DNA from: Oceanococcus sp. HetDA_MAG_MS8 | Lineage (GTDB): Bacteria > Pseudomonadota > Gammaproteobacteria > Nevskiales > Oceanococcaceae | DNA length: 64,000 nt | Reading direction: 5' to 3' | NCBI GenBank assembly: GCA_019192445.1 | Contig: JAHCMK010000003.1 | Coordinates: 434,001-498,000 of the forward strand | Part shown: in pieces, positions 41,378 to 53,077 of the stretch | How positions within the stretch are numbered: the first letter of the stretch is position 1 | Layout: every line of letters begins with the position of its first letter | The notes under the pieces: model-generated | Told to the model about the DNA's origin: nothing | The model's database searches: none | The model's input: only the letters and a program-made list of their open reading frames with translations | Program-made: the position numbers and the translations under genes

Positions 41378-41410
41378 CTGAGCTCAAAAAGTAGGACAGT
41401 GTCTTATTCA

Positions 41411-41437
41411 GGCGGGCCTTCGGGCCCGCCTTTTTTT
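41411..41437 (+). terminator. Rho-independent terminator with UUCG loop
   Basis: GGCGGGCC and GGCCCGCC pair perfectly (8 bp) around a TTCG tetraloop and are followed by seven T. It ends the transcript of the large lipoprotein gene. Confidence 0.92.
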
Positions 41438-41468
41438 AAAGCACTATTGCAGGGTATTGAACGGCGCG

Positions 41469-41501
41469 GCCGCTCATGCCGCAATAACGGTCATGAGCGG
41501 C
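41469..41501. repeat. 10-bp perfect inverted repeat
   Basis: GCCGCTCATG (41469-41478) and CATGAGCGGC (41492-41501) flank a 13-base loop. It lies 50 bp past the end of the MMPL gene on its transcript. No T tract follows on either strand, so it is not a standard intrinsic terminator; a transcript-end stabiliser or binding site is possible. Confidence 0.6.
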
Positions 41502-41553
41502 TGAGTGACGGCTAGGGGCGTTTCCCCAGGTCCAGTCGTTCGTCGAGCAAGCA

Positions 41554-44022
41554 CTATGTGCGCAGACGGAGTAATGCTGGCAACAAAGTGAGGTTCGCAA
41601 CAAAGGCCAGCAGCATGGCCAGTCCCGTCAATAGCCCAAAGAGGATGATGGGCGTGAAATTGGAGAAGCTCAGCACCGAAAACCCCGCTGTGACGATGAC
41701 GGATGTGAGGAAGATGGAGCGGCCCACGCTGGCATGGCTGCGCAAAATGGCGACGCCGACCTCATCTACGCGGGCCTGTTCTTCACGGTAACGATGCAGA
41801 TAGTGAATCGTGTCGTCTACGCCAATGCCAATGGTGATGGCTGCAATGGTAATGGTCATGATATCCAGCGGAATCCCCAGCCAGCCCATGAGGCCGAGAA
41901 TGGTACTGGCGGTGAGCAGGGTGGGAATGATGCCGATAGCCGCAAAGCGCAGCGATCGAAATAGAACCGCGAGCATCAGAGTAATGGCCGCAAAGACCAG
42001 CCCTAAAGTCATGATCTGGGAGGAGAACAGGCTTTGCAGGACATTGTTGTACAGAACCAAGGCCCCGGCCAGGCGGAGTTGCTCTGGCTCCAGGTCGAAG
42101 TTGGTAATTAAGTCCTGGCGAATCTTCTTGAGAAGATCGTTGCGGTTGAGGTTCTTGTCGGAGTCGATCACGCGCAGGCTAAAGCGAACCTCATTGCCAT
42201 CTGGGCCCAAATATGGGTCGAATAATGTGCTTTTGATCTGCGCTGGAACGCGGTTGTAGAGAATCGCTAAGCTGAAATTGTCCAGTGGCTCATTGTTGTT
42301 CAGCTGTTCTAGCAGGCCCATCGTTGACGCCATGGACAGTACCTTGCCTGTTTCAGGCAACTGGTCGAGGTAGCTATGAATGGCGTCGACGCGTTCCAGG
42401 GCAAAGCGGTTAAACCAATAACTAGAGCCCGAGATGCCGCCGCTTCCAAAGTCGTCCCCGAATTCCTCCGCGAATAGGGCTTGTTCTTCATAGAAGCTCT
42501 GCGGAGCGTCGATGATGATGTCCAGAGGGGTGGTTCCGCCAAGCTCCTTATCGATGAGCACCAAGCCCTGGTAAATCTCGGTATCTTCCTGGAAATAATC
42601 GATAAAGCGGTTCTCAACGCCTAGGCGACTGATTCCTAAACCCATGGCAAGGGCCAAGACGGAGTAGCCAAGCAAGACCGCATTGCGACGCCGTAAGACC
42701 AACTGCCCCAGGCCAACAACAAGCCCCTCTGTGCGATCGTGCTCTTCCTGGGGCAAACCTGGAGCCGGTAGCGCTAGAGCGAGGAGGGGGAATAACAAAA
42801 ATCCAAAACTAAAAGCACAGGCAATGGAGGCCACCATCATCAAGCCAAAGTCGATTACTGGCCGAATGTCGGCGATGAGCAATGACGCAAAGCTAATCAT
42901 CGTGGTCATGGTGGTAAACAGCGAGGGGGCTAATTTGTTGGTCAGCGTCCCTTTGAGCCATTCCATTTTGCTGGCATTGGGTGTTAGCCGTTGGAGTTCG
43001 CGATAACGCACCACCAAGTGGACCATTAATGACAGGCTGAGAATCAAGGTCAATGAGGTGAAGTTGCTCGACACCACAGTTACGGGCCAGCCGCGCCATG
43101 CAATCAACCCAACAACAATGCATAAAATCGCCGCGCATACGGTCACCGGCACCAGTACCCATTGCCATTGTCGAAACGCCAGGCCCAGTAATACCACCAA
43201 GACCACGAGCACCAGGCCGCCGAAAAGCTTGAGGTCCTGCTCCACAAAGCGAATCATGTCGGCCGCAATCATGGGCACCCCACCCAGGAATATTTCGGCC
43301 TCATCTTCGTAGGTCATGAGGATGTCGCGGACCTCAGCAACCAGCTCTCGCTGCTGAGCTTGGCGCTCAGCACTCAATGCTTTGTAGCGCTGCTCAACTT
43401 GCTCCAGGCGTTGCGCCTCATCGGGGGGCAGTTGCTGAGCTTGCTGCCGGGCCCGCAAGTTTTCGCGCTCCTGCAGTAATGACTGGGTCGCGGAATCCTT
43501 GCTGAGGGTCGCCAGGATAGCCGTCACTTCACCATCGGTATCGGTCAGTAAGCTTCGATAAAGCGGACTGTTCGCGAACTCATCGCGCGCCATGTCTCGA
43601 TTGGTTCCAGGGTCCAACAACGTGCGCGTGCCTTTTTGAATTTCGCTCAGTGACATTGGCGGGCTGGCTACCAGCGGCACATCTAAGATGGACGTCACCT
43701 CGGCAATACCGGCTTCAGCAGCAAGCTCATCACGTAATGCCTTGAGCTGCTGCAGGGTGGCATCAGCGAACAAATCGCCATAGGGGCGGTAGGTGATGAT
43801 GAGGAACTCAGACTCTGAGTAGCGCTTGCTCAGCTCACGGTAGTAGCGCAGGTCGTCATCGTTCTCCAAGATCAAGGAATCGGCCGATGCATCTAAGCGG
43901 AACTGGGGTATTTGACTGGCGGCCAAGGCTAATAAGCCCAATACCAGCAGCCAGCCTAGCCAAGCGCGGTGCAGCATAATCGCGAAGTAGGCGCGCCAAA
44001 GTCGCTCGGTCATGGTGGTCAT
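41554..44022 (-). CDS. MMPL/RND superfamily transporter
   Basis: An 822-residue inner-membrane protein with the RND single-chain layout: one N-terminal helix, a large periplasmic loop (about 40-265, including a coiled-coil-like Gln/Glu-rich stretch), five or six helices with GGVPMIAADMIRF before them, then a second copy of loop plus helices (GIGVDDTIHYLHRYREE). These hydrophobe-exporter-like proteins often move lipids or hydroxylated hydrophobic molecules and commonly pair with DUF1302/DUF1329 proteins; that pair lies 10 kb away here. Confidence 0.88.
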   Translation of the reverse strand: MTTMTERLWRAYFAIMLHRAWLGWLLVLGLLALAASQIPQFRLDASADSLILENDDDLRYYRELSKRYSESEFLIITYRPYGDLFADATLQQLKALRDELAAEAGIAEVTSILDVPLVASPPMSLSEIQKGTRTLLDPGTNRDMARDEFANSPLYRSLLTDTDGEVTAILATLSKDSATQSLLQERENLRARQQAQQLPPDEAQRLEQVEQRYKALSAERQAQQRELVAEVRDILMTYEDEAEIFLGGVPMIAADMIRFVEQDLKLFGGLVLVVLVVLLGLAFRQWQWVLVPVTVCAAILCIVVGLIAWRGWPVTVVSSNFTSLTLILSLSLMVHLVVRYRELQRLTPNASKMEWLKGTLTNKLAPSLFTTMTTMISFASLLIADIRPVIDFGLMMVASIACAFSFGFLLFPLLALALPAPGLPQEEHDRTEGLVVGLGQLVLRRRNAVLLGYSVLALAMGLGISRLGVENRFIDYFQEDTEIYQGLVLIDKELGGTTPLDIIIDAPQSFYEEQALFAEEFGDDFGSGGISGSSYWFNRFALERVDAIHSYLDQLPETGKVLSMASTMGLLEQLNNNEPLDNFSLAILYNRVPAQIKSTLFDPYLGPDGNEVRFSLRVIDSDKNLNRNDLLKKIRQDLITNFDLEPEQLRLAGALVLYNNVLQSLFSSQIMTLGLVFAAITLMLAVLFRSLRFAAIGIIPTLLTASTILGLMGWLGIPLDIMTITIAAITIGIGVDDTIHYLHRYREEQARVDEVGVAILRSHASVGRSIFLTSVIVTAGFSVLSFSNFTPIILFGLLTGLAMLLAFVANLTLLPALLRLRT

Positions 44023-44209
44023 TGAATGTCCTTTCCGTCTATGAAGGCGCGCCGTACAGGCGAGGTCGCCGGCGCGATATCAGCGTGATTCAAATACGGT
44101 CGCCTGAGCGTGATGCTGGGTGTCTGCCGCCCTGCGTACTGAGTGGGTGAGCAAGCCGACTATATCCTGCGCCGTAACAGCCATAGCGGCCTGTGTTGTT
44201 GCGGCGCGC

Positions 44210-45298
44210 CTAATCGGTCGTGCAAAAAGCTTGTAGGGTGGCACCCAACGCGGCGGCATCATAATCACTGCTCACCCGAGTTTGGCCAATGCCATCGAAG
44301 AGCACCAAGCGAATCTGCCCGTCCACATTTTTCTTATCGCCGCGCATGAAGTTCAGCATACTGGCGGCGCTTAGGCCTGCCGGAGGCGCTAGGGGAAGTC
44401 CGGCACGCTCTAGGAGTCTGGCGATACGGTGCACAGCATCGGCATCCAGCCAGCCCTGGCGGGCTGAGCAGTCAGCAGCCATCAGCATTCCGCAACCCAC
44501 AGCTTCTCCATGCAGCCACCCTTTGTATTGCAGATGCGCTTCAATGGCGTGGCCGAAGGTGTGACCTAAATTGAGAAGTGCGCGTTGGCCAGCTTCGCGC
44601 TCGTCTCGCGCAACCACGCGGGCCTTATGTGCGCAGCTGTTGTACACCGCTTCTAAAAGAAGCTTGGGGTCGCGCTCTAACAAGCCTTCGATGTTATTTT
44701 CCAGCCACGCAAAAAAATTGGCATCACCAATCAAGCCATATTTAATGACTTCCGCTAGGCCTGCCTGAAGTTCGCGCTGGGGCAGAGTGTCCAAGGTGGC
44801 CAAGTCGGCAATCACCACTTGCGGTTGATGGAAGGCGCCAACCATGTTTTTTCCGGCCGGGCGATTGACCGCCGTTTTGCCCCCCACCGAGGAATCCACC
44901 TGTGCCAACAAAGTGGTGGGCACTTGGATGAAGGAAATGCCACGTTGGTAAATTGCCGCCACGAAGCCACAAAGGTCCCCGACAACGCCACCGCCTAAGG
45001 CGATGAGTGTGGTATCGCGGCCGAGCTTGTGCTCGAGCAAAAAGTCGATCAGCGCAGCGGCCGTATCCAGTGTTTTGAAGGCCTCGCCATCTTCTATCAA
45101 AAAGTGCAAGACCGGCTCCGACCACGTGGATTTCAGTGGCGCCAAATAATGCTGGGCGATGGTGGCATTGCTGATAATGACCGTAGATTGCGCGCGCGCT
45201 TGATGCGGCAGCAAATCGGCTTGGCCGATTAACCCTTGCCCAATATGAATGGGATAGTGCCGTCCAGGGATATTGACGTCCAAACGAACAGGTTTCAT
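44210..45298 (-). CDS. aroB: 3-dehydroquinate synthase
   Basis: Second step of the shikimate pathway (DAHP to 3-dehydroquinate; NAD and zinc). The 362-residue protein has GGGVVGDLCGFVAA and PTTLLAQVDSSVGGKTAVN, and the zinc-binding region around LNLGHTFGHAIE. The start overlaps the aroK stop by 4 bp, the normal aroK-aroB coupling. Confidence 0.97.
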   Translation of the reverse strand: MKPVRLDVNIPGRHYPIHIGQGLIGQADLLPHQARAQSTVIISNATIAQHYLAPLKSTWSEPVLHFLIEDGEAFKTLDTAAALIDFLLEHKLGRDTTLIALGGGVVGDLCGFVAAIYQRGISFIQVPTTLLAQVDSSVGGKTAVNRPAGKNMVGAFHQPQVVIADLATLDTLPQRELQAGLAEVIKYGLIGDANFFAWLENNIEGLLERDPKLLLEAVYNSCAHKARVVARDEREAGQRALLNLGHTFGHAIEAHLQYKGWLHGEAVGCGMLMAADCSARQGWLDADAVHRIARLLERAGLPLAPPAGLSAASMLNFMRGDKKNVDGQIRLVLFDGIGQTRVSSDYDAAALGATLQAFCTTD

Positions 45299-45864
45299 GA
45301 CTTCATAGTTTGGGGCAGGGGTGCATTGAGGCGGCGCTGAAGGTGGCGGCTTAAATCGTCGATGAGCTCACGGGTGCTGCGCATGGCGCTGGCCACGATG
45401 AGGTCTGAACATTGTCTATATAGGGGGTCGCGCTGACAGAACAAATCGTTCAGCCGGGAGCGCGGGTCCGCGGTCTGCAATAAAGGTCGGTGGGTGCTGT
45501 TGCGAGTACGCTTGTACTGTTGGTCCACGCTAGCCAGTAGATAAATCACGTACGGGCCGCTGCGCAGCAGCTTGCGGTTCTCTTCTTGTGTTACCACTCC
45601 ACCACCGGTCGCGATGACGCTATCGGGGAGAGCGACAAGCTCACGGAGGAGCTCGGTTTCGCGTTGCCGAAAACCCGCTTCACCCTCTTTTTCGAAGATA
45701 AAGGGGATCTCTACACCGCAGCGTTGCTCGAGCTCTTGGTCGGCGTCGATAAAGTCAAAGCCCAAACTCCGTGCGAGCGCGCGCCCTACGGTGGTCTTTC
45801 CCGCTCCCATGGGCCCAATGAGAATCACGCTGCGCATGCGCGCAAGGCTACCAATTTCCGTCAT
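45295..45864 (-). CDS. aroK: Shikimate kinase
   Basis: Phosphorylates shikimate at C3. I use the ATG at 45864 (189 residues). The family-typical N-terminus MRSVILIGPMGAGKTT begins nine codons later (45837) and may be the real start. The P-loop GPMGAGKTTVG, the DADQELE shikimate-binding Asp and the GGG motif (ATGGGVV) are present. It is divergent from the atp operon. Confidence 0.94.
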   Translation of the reverse strand: MTEIGSLARMRSVILIGPMGAGKTTVGRALARSLGFDFIDADQELEQRCGVEIPFIFEKEGEAGFRQRETELLRELVALPDSVIATGGGVVTQEENRKLLRSGPYVIYLLASVDQQYKRTRNSTHRPLLQTADPRSRLNDLFCQRDPLYRQCSDLIVASAMRSTRELIDDLSRHLQRRLNAPLPQTMKS

Positions 45865-45904
45865 TTCGCGCTCGTGCGCAGTGCTCTGCCAGCTGGAGGA
45901 GGAA

Positions 45905-45934
45905 TTGACGCACTGCCGCAATATCAGCTATATT
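45905..45934 (+). promoter_or_regulatory. Promoter of the ATP synthase operon
   Basis: TTGACG (45905-45910), an 18-bp spacer and TATATT (45929-45934), 30 bp upstream of the chosen atpI start. It is the only good sigma70 match I see in the aroK-atpI gap. Confidence 0.6.
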
Positions 45935-45964
45935 TGACTGGATTTGGTCAGGGGTGCAGCGCTG

Positions 45965-46342
45965 GTGCACGGTTATCCTCGCACCGCCCGCGCAATACTA
46001 AAGTGGCAAGGCAAGTTGGCAGTGTTTGCTGCCATAATCTGCGCGCCCTTTGGATGGGATGCAGCTCTGGCCTCACTGGCGGGTTCAGTCATCGCAATCG
46101 TGCCAACAGCGTTAGCCGCTTGGCGAGTTTACGTTGCGCTAACTCGGGTCGGAGCGCGAAATCCTCGAGATTTCGTGCGGCTTGTGCAGCGGGCGCAATT
46201 GCTTCGGCAGGTGCTCACACTATTGCTACTCGCGATGGTGATGGCGCAAGCGGCAGAACATTTTGTACCTATCATGACGGGGTTCGTCATGTGTTTGGCG
46301 GCGTATTGGCTAGTAGCCAGTAGCCGTGGTCATCGAACGTAA
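45965..46342 (+). CDS. atpI: ATP synthase subunit I
   Basis: Small four-helix membrane protein that helps assemble the c-ring. The GTG at 45965 has AGGGG ten bases before it and gives 125 residues; a TTG 21 bases earlier is less likely. The hydrophobic pattern and the place before atpB identify it; the sequence is poorly conserved, as usual for AtpI. Confidence 0.85.
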   Translation: MHGYPRTARAILKWQGKLAVFAAIICAPFGWDAALASLAGSVIAIVPTALAAWRVYVALTRVGARNPRDFVRLVQRAQLLRQVLTLLLLAMVMAQAAEHFVPIMTGFVMCLAAYWLVASSRGHRT

Positions 46343-46346
46343 TTAG

Positions 46347-47521
<1,175 letters not shown>

Positions 47522-47580
47522 GACGGTTCTTGCTCGCCAAGACCCGTTTGCCGACCAAACCTCTAGCAGGAGCCTGATTA

Positions 47581-48051
47581 ATGGCTATTAACGTCACGCT
47601 CATCGGCCAGATGATTGCCTTTGCAATCTTCGTCTGGTTCACGATGAAATACGTCTGGCCGCCCATTGCTCAAGCAATGGCGGACCGCCAGCAGAAAATT
47701 GCCGATGGACTGGCCGCGGCCGAGAAAGGAGCGCGTGCTTTGCAGGACGCCTCTGCCCAAGCCGATGCTGAACTCGCCAAAGTCCGTGAGGAAGCGCGTG
47801 AAATCGTCGCCAGTGCGAACCGTCAAGCCACGGCACTGGTTGAAGAGGCGCGTGAGCAGGCCAAAGTCGAAGCCGAACGCATCCGCGAAGCAGCTCAAGG
47901 CGAGGTGCAGCAGCAGGTGTCACAAGCACGTACGGCCTTGCAAAAAGAGGTGGGGCGTTTGGTTATTGAGGCCAGCGAGAAGATCTTGCGTAAGGAGGTC
48001 AATGCCGATACGCATGCCGACCTTCTGAAGCAAGTTGCTGAGCAGGTATAA
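47581..48051 (+). CDS. atpF: ATP synthase F0 subunit b
   Basis: Peripheral stalk. The 156-residue protein has one N-terminal membrane helix ([21 protein letters not shown]) and a long Ala/Glu/Lys/Arg-rich helix that dimerises. Starts at ATG 47581, three bases after a TGA-containing AGGAGCC ribosome site region, and ends three bases before atpH. Confidence 0.96.
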   Translation: MAINVTLIGQMIAFAIFVWFTMKYVWPPIAQAMADRQQKIADGLAAAEKGARALQDASAQADAELAKVREEAREIVASANRQATALVEEAREQAKVEAERIREAAQGEVQQQVSQARTALQKEVGRLVIEASEKILRKEVNADTHADLLKQVAEQV

Positions 48052-48054
48052 CCG

Positions 48055-48585
48055 ATGGCAGACGTCCAAACCCTTGCTCGTCCATACGCCGTAGCGGCCT
48101 TCAAGCACGCTCAAGCTTCCGGCAAGGTGGCCGAGTGGGGCCAAGCCCTGGAAAAGCTAGCCGAGGTTGTGAGCAGCGATGTGATGCAGGTTGTTATCCG
48201 TTCGCCTCAGGTGAGCGGTGAGCAGGCGGCGGCCGTATTGGCCGCCACCGTTGAAGGTCAGTCTGCTGACGTTGGAACCTTCATCAAGCTGCTGGCCGAG
48301 TACGACCGTTTGGCTCTGTTGCCTGCCATCTCGCAATCATTCGCTGAGCAAAGCGCCGCAGCTGACAATCGCCTTGAAGCCGTTGTACGCACTGCGTTCG
48401 CTCTTAGCGATGACCAGGCCAAAGCGCTTCAGGACGGTTTGGCCAAGCGTTTGGAACGCACGGTGGAGTTGGAGTTCGAAGAAGACACCAGTCTGATTGG
48501 CGGTGTATTCATCGAGTCTGGCGACATTGTGATCGACGCATCCATCCGAGGGGACTTGGACCGCTTGGCCCAACAACTTCACTGA
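48055..48585 (+). CDS. atpH: ATP synthase F1 subunit delta
   Basis: Links the stalk to the top of F1. The 176-residue protein shows the N-terminal six-helix domain (TLARPYAVAAFKHAQ) and the C-terminal motif LIGGVFIESGDIVIDASIRGDL. Positioned between atpF and atpA as expected. Confidence 0.96.
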   Translation: MADVQTLARPYAVAAFKHAQASGKVAEWGQALEKLAEVVSSDVMQVVIRSPQVSGEQAAAVLAATVEGQSADVGTFIKLLAEYDRLALLPAISQSFAEQSAAADNRLEAVVRTAFALSDDQAKALQDGLAKRLERTVELEFEEDTSLIGGVFIESGDIVIDASIRGDLDRLAQQLH

Positions 48586-48615
48586 AGAACTAGATATCAA
48601 ATTGAGGATTGCTTC

Positions 48616-50160
48616 ATGCAGCCGTTGAATCCCGCAGAGATCAGTGAACTGATCAAGGCGCGTATAGGGAACTTCGAATCTCTGACCGAAACCCGGAATA
48701 CCGGCACCATCGTCAGCTTGGCTGACGGCATCGCTCGCGTTCATGGCCTGTCCAACGCCGTGCTGGGTGAAATGCTGGAATTTACCGGCGGTGTTTATGG
48801 TCTGGCTTTGAACCTCGAGCGCGACTCAGTTGGTGCCGTAATCCTGGGTGATTACAAAGGCCTTTCTGAAGGCGACACCGTGAAGACCACGGGTCGTATT
48901 CTTGAAGTGCCCGTAGGCGAAGGCTTGCTCGGCCGCGTTGTTGATGCCCTGGGTAACCCCATCGATGGCAAAGGCGAAATCAAAGCTGATTTGACCTCCC
49001 CCATCGAGAAAGTCGCCCCCGGCGTTATCGATCGCAAATCTGTGGACCAACCCGTTCAGACCGGTTACAAATCGGTGGACGCCATGGTTCCAGTCGGTCG
49101 TGGCCAGCGGGAGCTGATCATCGGTGACCGTCAGACTGGTAAGACGGCTCTGGCGATTGACGCGATCATCAACCAGAAAGACTCTGGCATTAAGTGTATC
49201 TACGTCGCGATTGGCCAGAAGGCCAGCTCCATCGCCAACGTAGTGCGCAAGCTGGAAGAGAACGACGCCATGGGCCACACCATTGTGGTAGCGGCGACGG
49301 CCTCTGAAACGGCAGCCATGCAGTTCATCGCACCTTATGCGGGCTGCTCCATGGGTGAGTACTTCCGCGACCGCGGCGAAGACGCTCTCATTATCTACGA
49401 CGATCTTTCCAAGCAGGCCGTAGCTTATCGCTCGGTGTCCTTGCTGCTGCGTCGTCCCCCAGGTCGTGAGGCCTACCCAGGTGACGTTTTCTACCTGCAC
49501 TCTCGCTTGCTCGAGCGTGCGGCACGCGTGAACGAAGATTACGTCGAGAAGTTCACCAACGGTGAAGTCAAAGGCAAAACCGGTTCCTTGACCGCTTTGC
49601 CCATCATTGAGACTCAAGCTGGTGACGTGTCGGCCTTCGTGCCCACCAACGTGATCTCGATCACCGATGGTCAGATCTTCTTGGAAACTGACCTCTTCAA
49701 CGCGGGTATCCGCCCAGCTATGAACGCCGGTATTTCGGTGTCTCGTGTGGGTGGCGCAGCTCAAACCAAGATCATTAAGAAGCTTGGTGGTGGTATTCGT
49801 CTGGCCTTGGCTCAGTACCGAGAGCTCGCAGCCTTTGCGCAGTTTGCTTCGGATTTGGACGAGGCGACCCGTCGTCAGTTGGAGCGCGGGCAACGTGTGA
49901 CCGAATTGATGAAACAGCAGCAATACGCGCCGCTGTCCGTTGGCCACATGGCGGTTTCGTTGTACGCCGCTGACAAGGGCTACCTCGACGATGTGCCGGT
50001 GGACAAGGTTGTGGCCTTTGACGAGGCTCTGCACCGCTATCTGGCCAGCGATCAACAGCCGTTGATCGACAACATCAATGCTAGTGGTGCCTACAACGAC
50101 GAGATCGAGTCCGGCATTAAGTCGGCACTGGAGTCATTCAAAAAACAGTGGGCCGCGTAA
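48616..50160 (+). CDS. atpA: ATP synthase F1 subunit alpha
   Basis: Non-catalytic nucleotide-binding subunit, 514 residues. P-loop [14 protein letters not shown] and the [28 protein letters not shown] block are present, and the N-terminus ([14 protein letters not shown]) is standard. Codon use looks optimised, as expected of a highly expressed gene. Confidence 0.98.
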   Translation: MQPLNPAEISELIKARIGNFESLTETRNTGTIVSLADGIARVHGLSNAVLGEMLEFTGGVYGLALNLERDSVGAVILGDYKGLSEGDTVKTTGRILEVPVGEGLLGRVVDALGNPIDGKGEIKADLTSPIEKVAPGVIDRKSVDQPVQTGYKSVDAMVPVGRGQRELIIGDRQTGKTALAIDAIINQKDSGIKCIYVAIGQKASSIANVVRKLEENDAMGHTIVVAATASETAAMQFIAPYAGCSMGEYFRDRGEDALIIYDDLSKQAVAYRSVSLLLRRPPGREAYPGDVFYLHSRLLERAARVNEDYVEKFTNGEVKGKTGSLTALPIIETQAGDVSAFVPTNVISITDGQIFLETDLFNAGIRPAMNAGISVSRVGGAAQTKIIKKLGGGIRLALAQYRELAAFAQFASDLDEATRRQLERGQRVTELMKQQQYAPLSVGHMAVSLYAADKGYLDDVPVDKVVAFDEALHRYLASDQQPLIDNINASGAYNDEIESGIKSALESFKKQWAA

Positions 50161-50175
50161 GGCGAAGGGGCTGAC

Positions 50176-51039
50176 ATGGCAGGCGCCAAGGAAATTCGGA
50201 CCAAGATCGGAAGTGTAAAAAATACGCAGAAGATCACCAAGGCGATGGAAATGGTCGCGGCGAGTAAGATGCGCCGCGCTCAGGACCGTATGGCCGCATC
50301 GCGTCCGTACGCGGAGCGCATGTTACGCACGATTGGGCATCTTTCTCAGGCCAACCCTGAGTACCGTCATCCATTTATGGTGGAGCGGCCGGTGAAGCGG
50401 GCCGCAGTGGTTGTGGTGAGTACCGATCGCGGCTTATGCGGCGGCCTCAACGTGAACCTGTTCCGCCAAGTGCTGAGCAAACTGCGCGACTATCAGGACG
50501 CTGGTGTAGAAGCAGAGCTGCTGCTGATTGGCAGTAAAGCAATTGCCTTCTTTAAACGCATGAAGTTTAAGTTGGCGGGTACGCTGGCCAACCTTGGCGA
50601 TAACCCCCACTTGGACAGCCTCCTGGGCAGCATCAAGGTGGCTTTGGATGGGTACCGTGAAGGGCAGTATGACGAGGTTGTGCTGTTTGGTAACCGCTTC
50701 GTCAACACCATGACCCAGCAGCCCACTCCATTGACTTTGCTGCCTTTGCAGCCGGCCGACAACACTGACGCACTGCCGAACTTGTGGGATTACATCTACG
50801 AGCCAGAGCCGGTCGAATTGTTGGACGCAGTTCTATCTCGCTACATCGAAAGTCAGGTGTTCCAAGCTGTGGTCGAAAATGTGGCCTGTGAAATGGCCGC
50901 ACGGATGATTGCCATGAAGGCCGCTTCCGATAACGCCGGTGACATCATCGACGGGCTGCAGCTCGAATACAACAAGGCTCGTCAGGCTGCGATTACCCAA
51001 GAATTGGCGGAAATCGTTGGTGGCGCCGCCGCGGTTTAA
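50176..51039 (+). CDS. atpG: ATP synthase F1 subunit gamma
   Basis: Central shaft of F1, 287 residues. The N-terminal coiled coil ([31 protein letters not shown]), the [10 protein letters not shown] motif and the C-terminal helix ([12 protein letters not shown]...[20 protein letters not shown]) are all present. Confidence 0.97.
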   Translation: MAGAKEIRTKIGSVKNTQKITKAMEMVAASKMRRAQDRMAASRPYAERMLRTIGHLSQANPEYRHPFMVERPVKRAAVVVVSTDRGLCGGLNVNLFRQVLSKLRDYQDAGVEAELLLIGSKAIAFFKRMKFKLAGTLANLGDNPHLDSLLGSIKVALDGYREGQYDEVVLFGNRFVNTMTQQPTPLTLLPLQPADNTDALPNLWDYIYEPEPVELLDAVLSRYIESQVFQAVVENVACEMAARMIAMKAASDNAGDIIDGLQLEYNKARQAAITQELAEIVGGAAAV

Positions 51040-51069
51040 ATCTCGAATTTCAAGAAATTGGTCCGATAG

Positions 51070-52503
<1,434 letters not shown>

Positions 52504-52588
52504 TCCAAATTCCTTGCTTCACGGTGTTGCGGCAAACTCCCTCTGAGAGCTTGCTCGCGGTGTGGAATAGGTCCAGGATAATTACGCT

Positions 52589-53002
52589 ATGAAATTGCAT
52601 GTAGATATCGTCAGCGCTGAAGGAGAAATCTTTAGTGGTGACGCAGCAATGGTCTTTGCTCCGGCCGTGATGGGTGAGGTCGGTATTGCTCCACGCCATG
52701 CGCCTCTACTGACGCAGCTCAGTCCAGGTGCCGTGCGCGTGCGCGACGCGGAGGGCAAGGACGAAGCAATCTTTGTAAACGGCGGGATCCTGGAGGTTCA
52801 GCCTCACCACGTCACGGTCATGGCGGACAGCGCTGAGCGTGCTGCGGACATCGACGAGGCCCGTGCAGAGAAGGCGAAGCGCGATGCTGAAGATGCGGTG
52901 GCAAATGCGAAGGCCGATGTGGACCTGGCGCGCGCCCAGGCAGAGCTTATTGAAGCGGCGGCCCGTTTACACCTGATCAAGAAGATCAAGGGTCGCAATT
53001 AA
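52589..53002 (+). CDS. atpC: ATP synthase F1 subunit epsilon
   Basis: Rotor subunit that also inhibits ATPase activity. The 137-residue protein has the N-terminal beta sandwich (EGEIFSGDAAMV, GEVGIAPRHAPLLT) and a C-terminal helical hairpin rich in Ala, Glu and Lys. Last gene of the operon before a strong terminator. Confidence 0.96.
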   Translation: MKLHVDIVSAEGEIFSGDAAMVFAPAVMGEVGIAPRHAPLLTQLSPGAVRVRDAEGKDEAIFVNGGILEVQPHHVTVMADSAERAADIDEARAEKAKRDAEDAVANAKADVDLARAQAELIEAAARLHLIKKIKGRN

Positions 53003-53033
53003 GCGCCCAGCTTTGGTTCTCATGTTTGTATTG

Positions 53034-53059
53034 AAACCCCGCCCAGTGCGGGGTTTTTT
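53034..53059 (+). terminator. Rho-independent terminator of the atp operon
   Basis: AAACCCCGC pairs with GCGGGGTTT around CCAGT; the T run continues to six T. glmU begins 18 bp later, so glmU expression must come from read-through or a promoter hidden nearby. Confidence 0.92.
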
Positions 53060-53077
53060 GTTGTAGAGAGTATTGTC

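Noticed and set aside
48826-50055. Open frame of 409 codons antisense to atpA
   Set aside because: Falls wholly inside atpA on the other strand; long antisense frames are expected in biased, GC-rich coding sequence, and the translation shows no domain.
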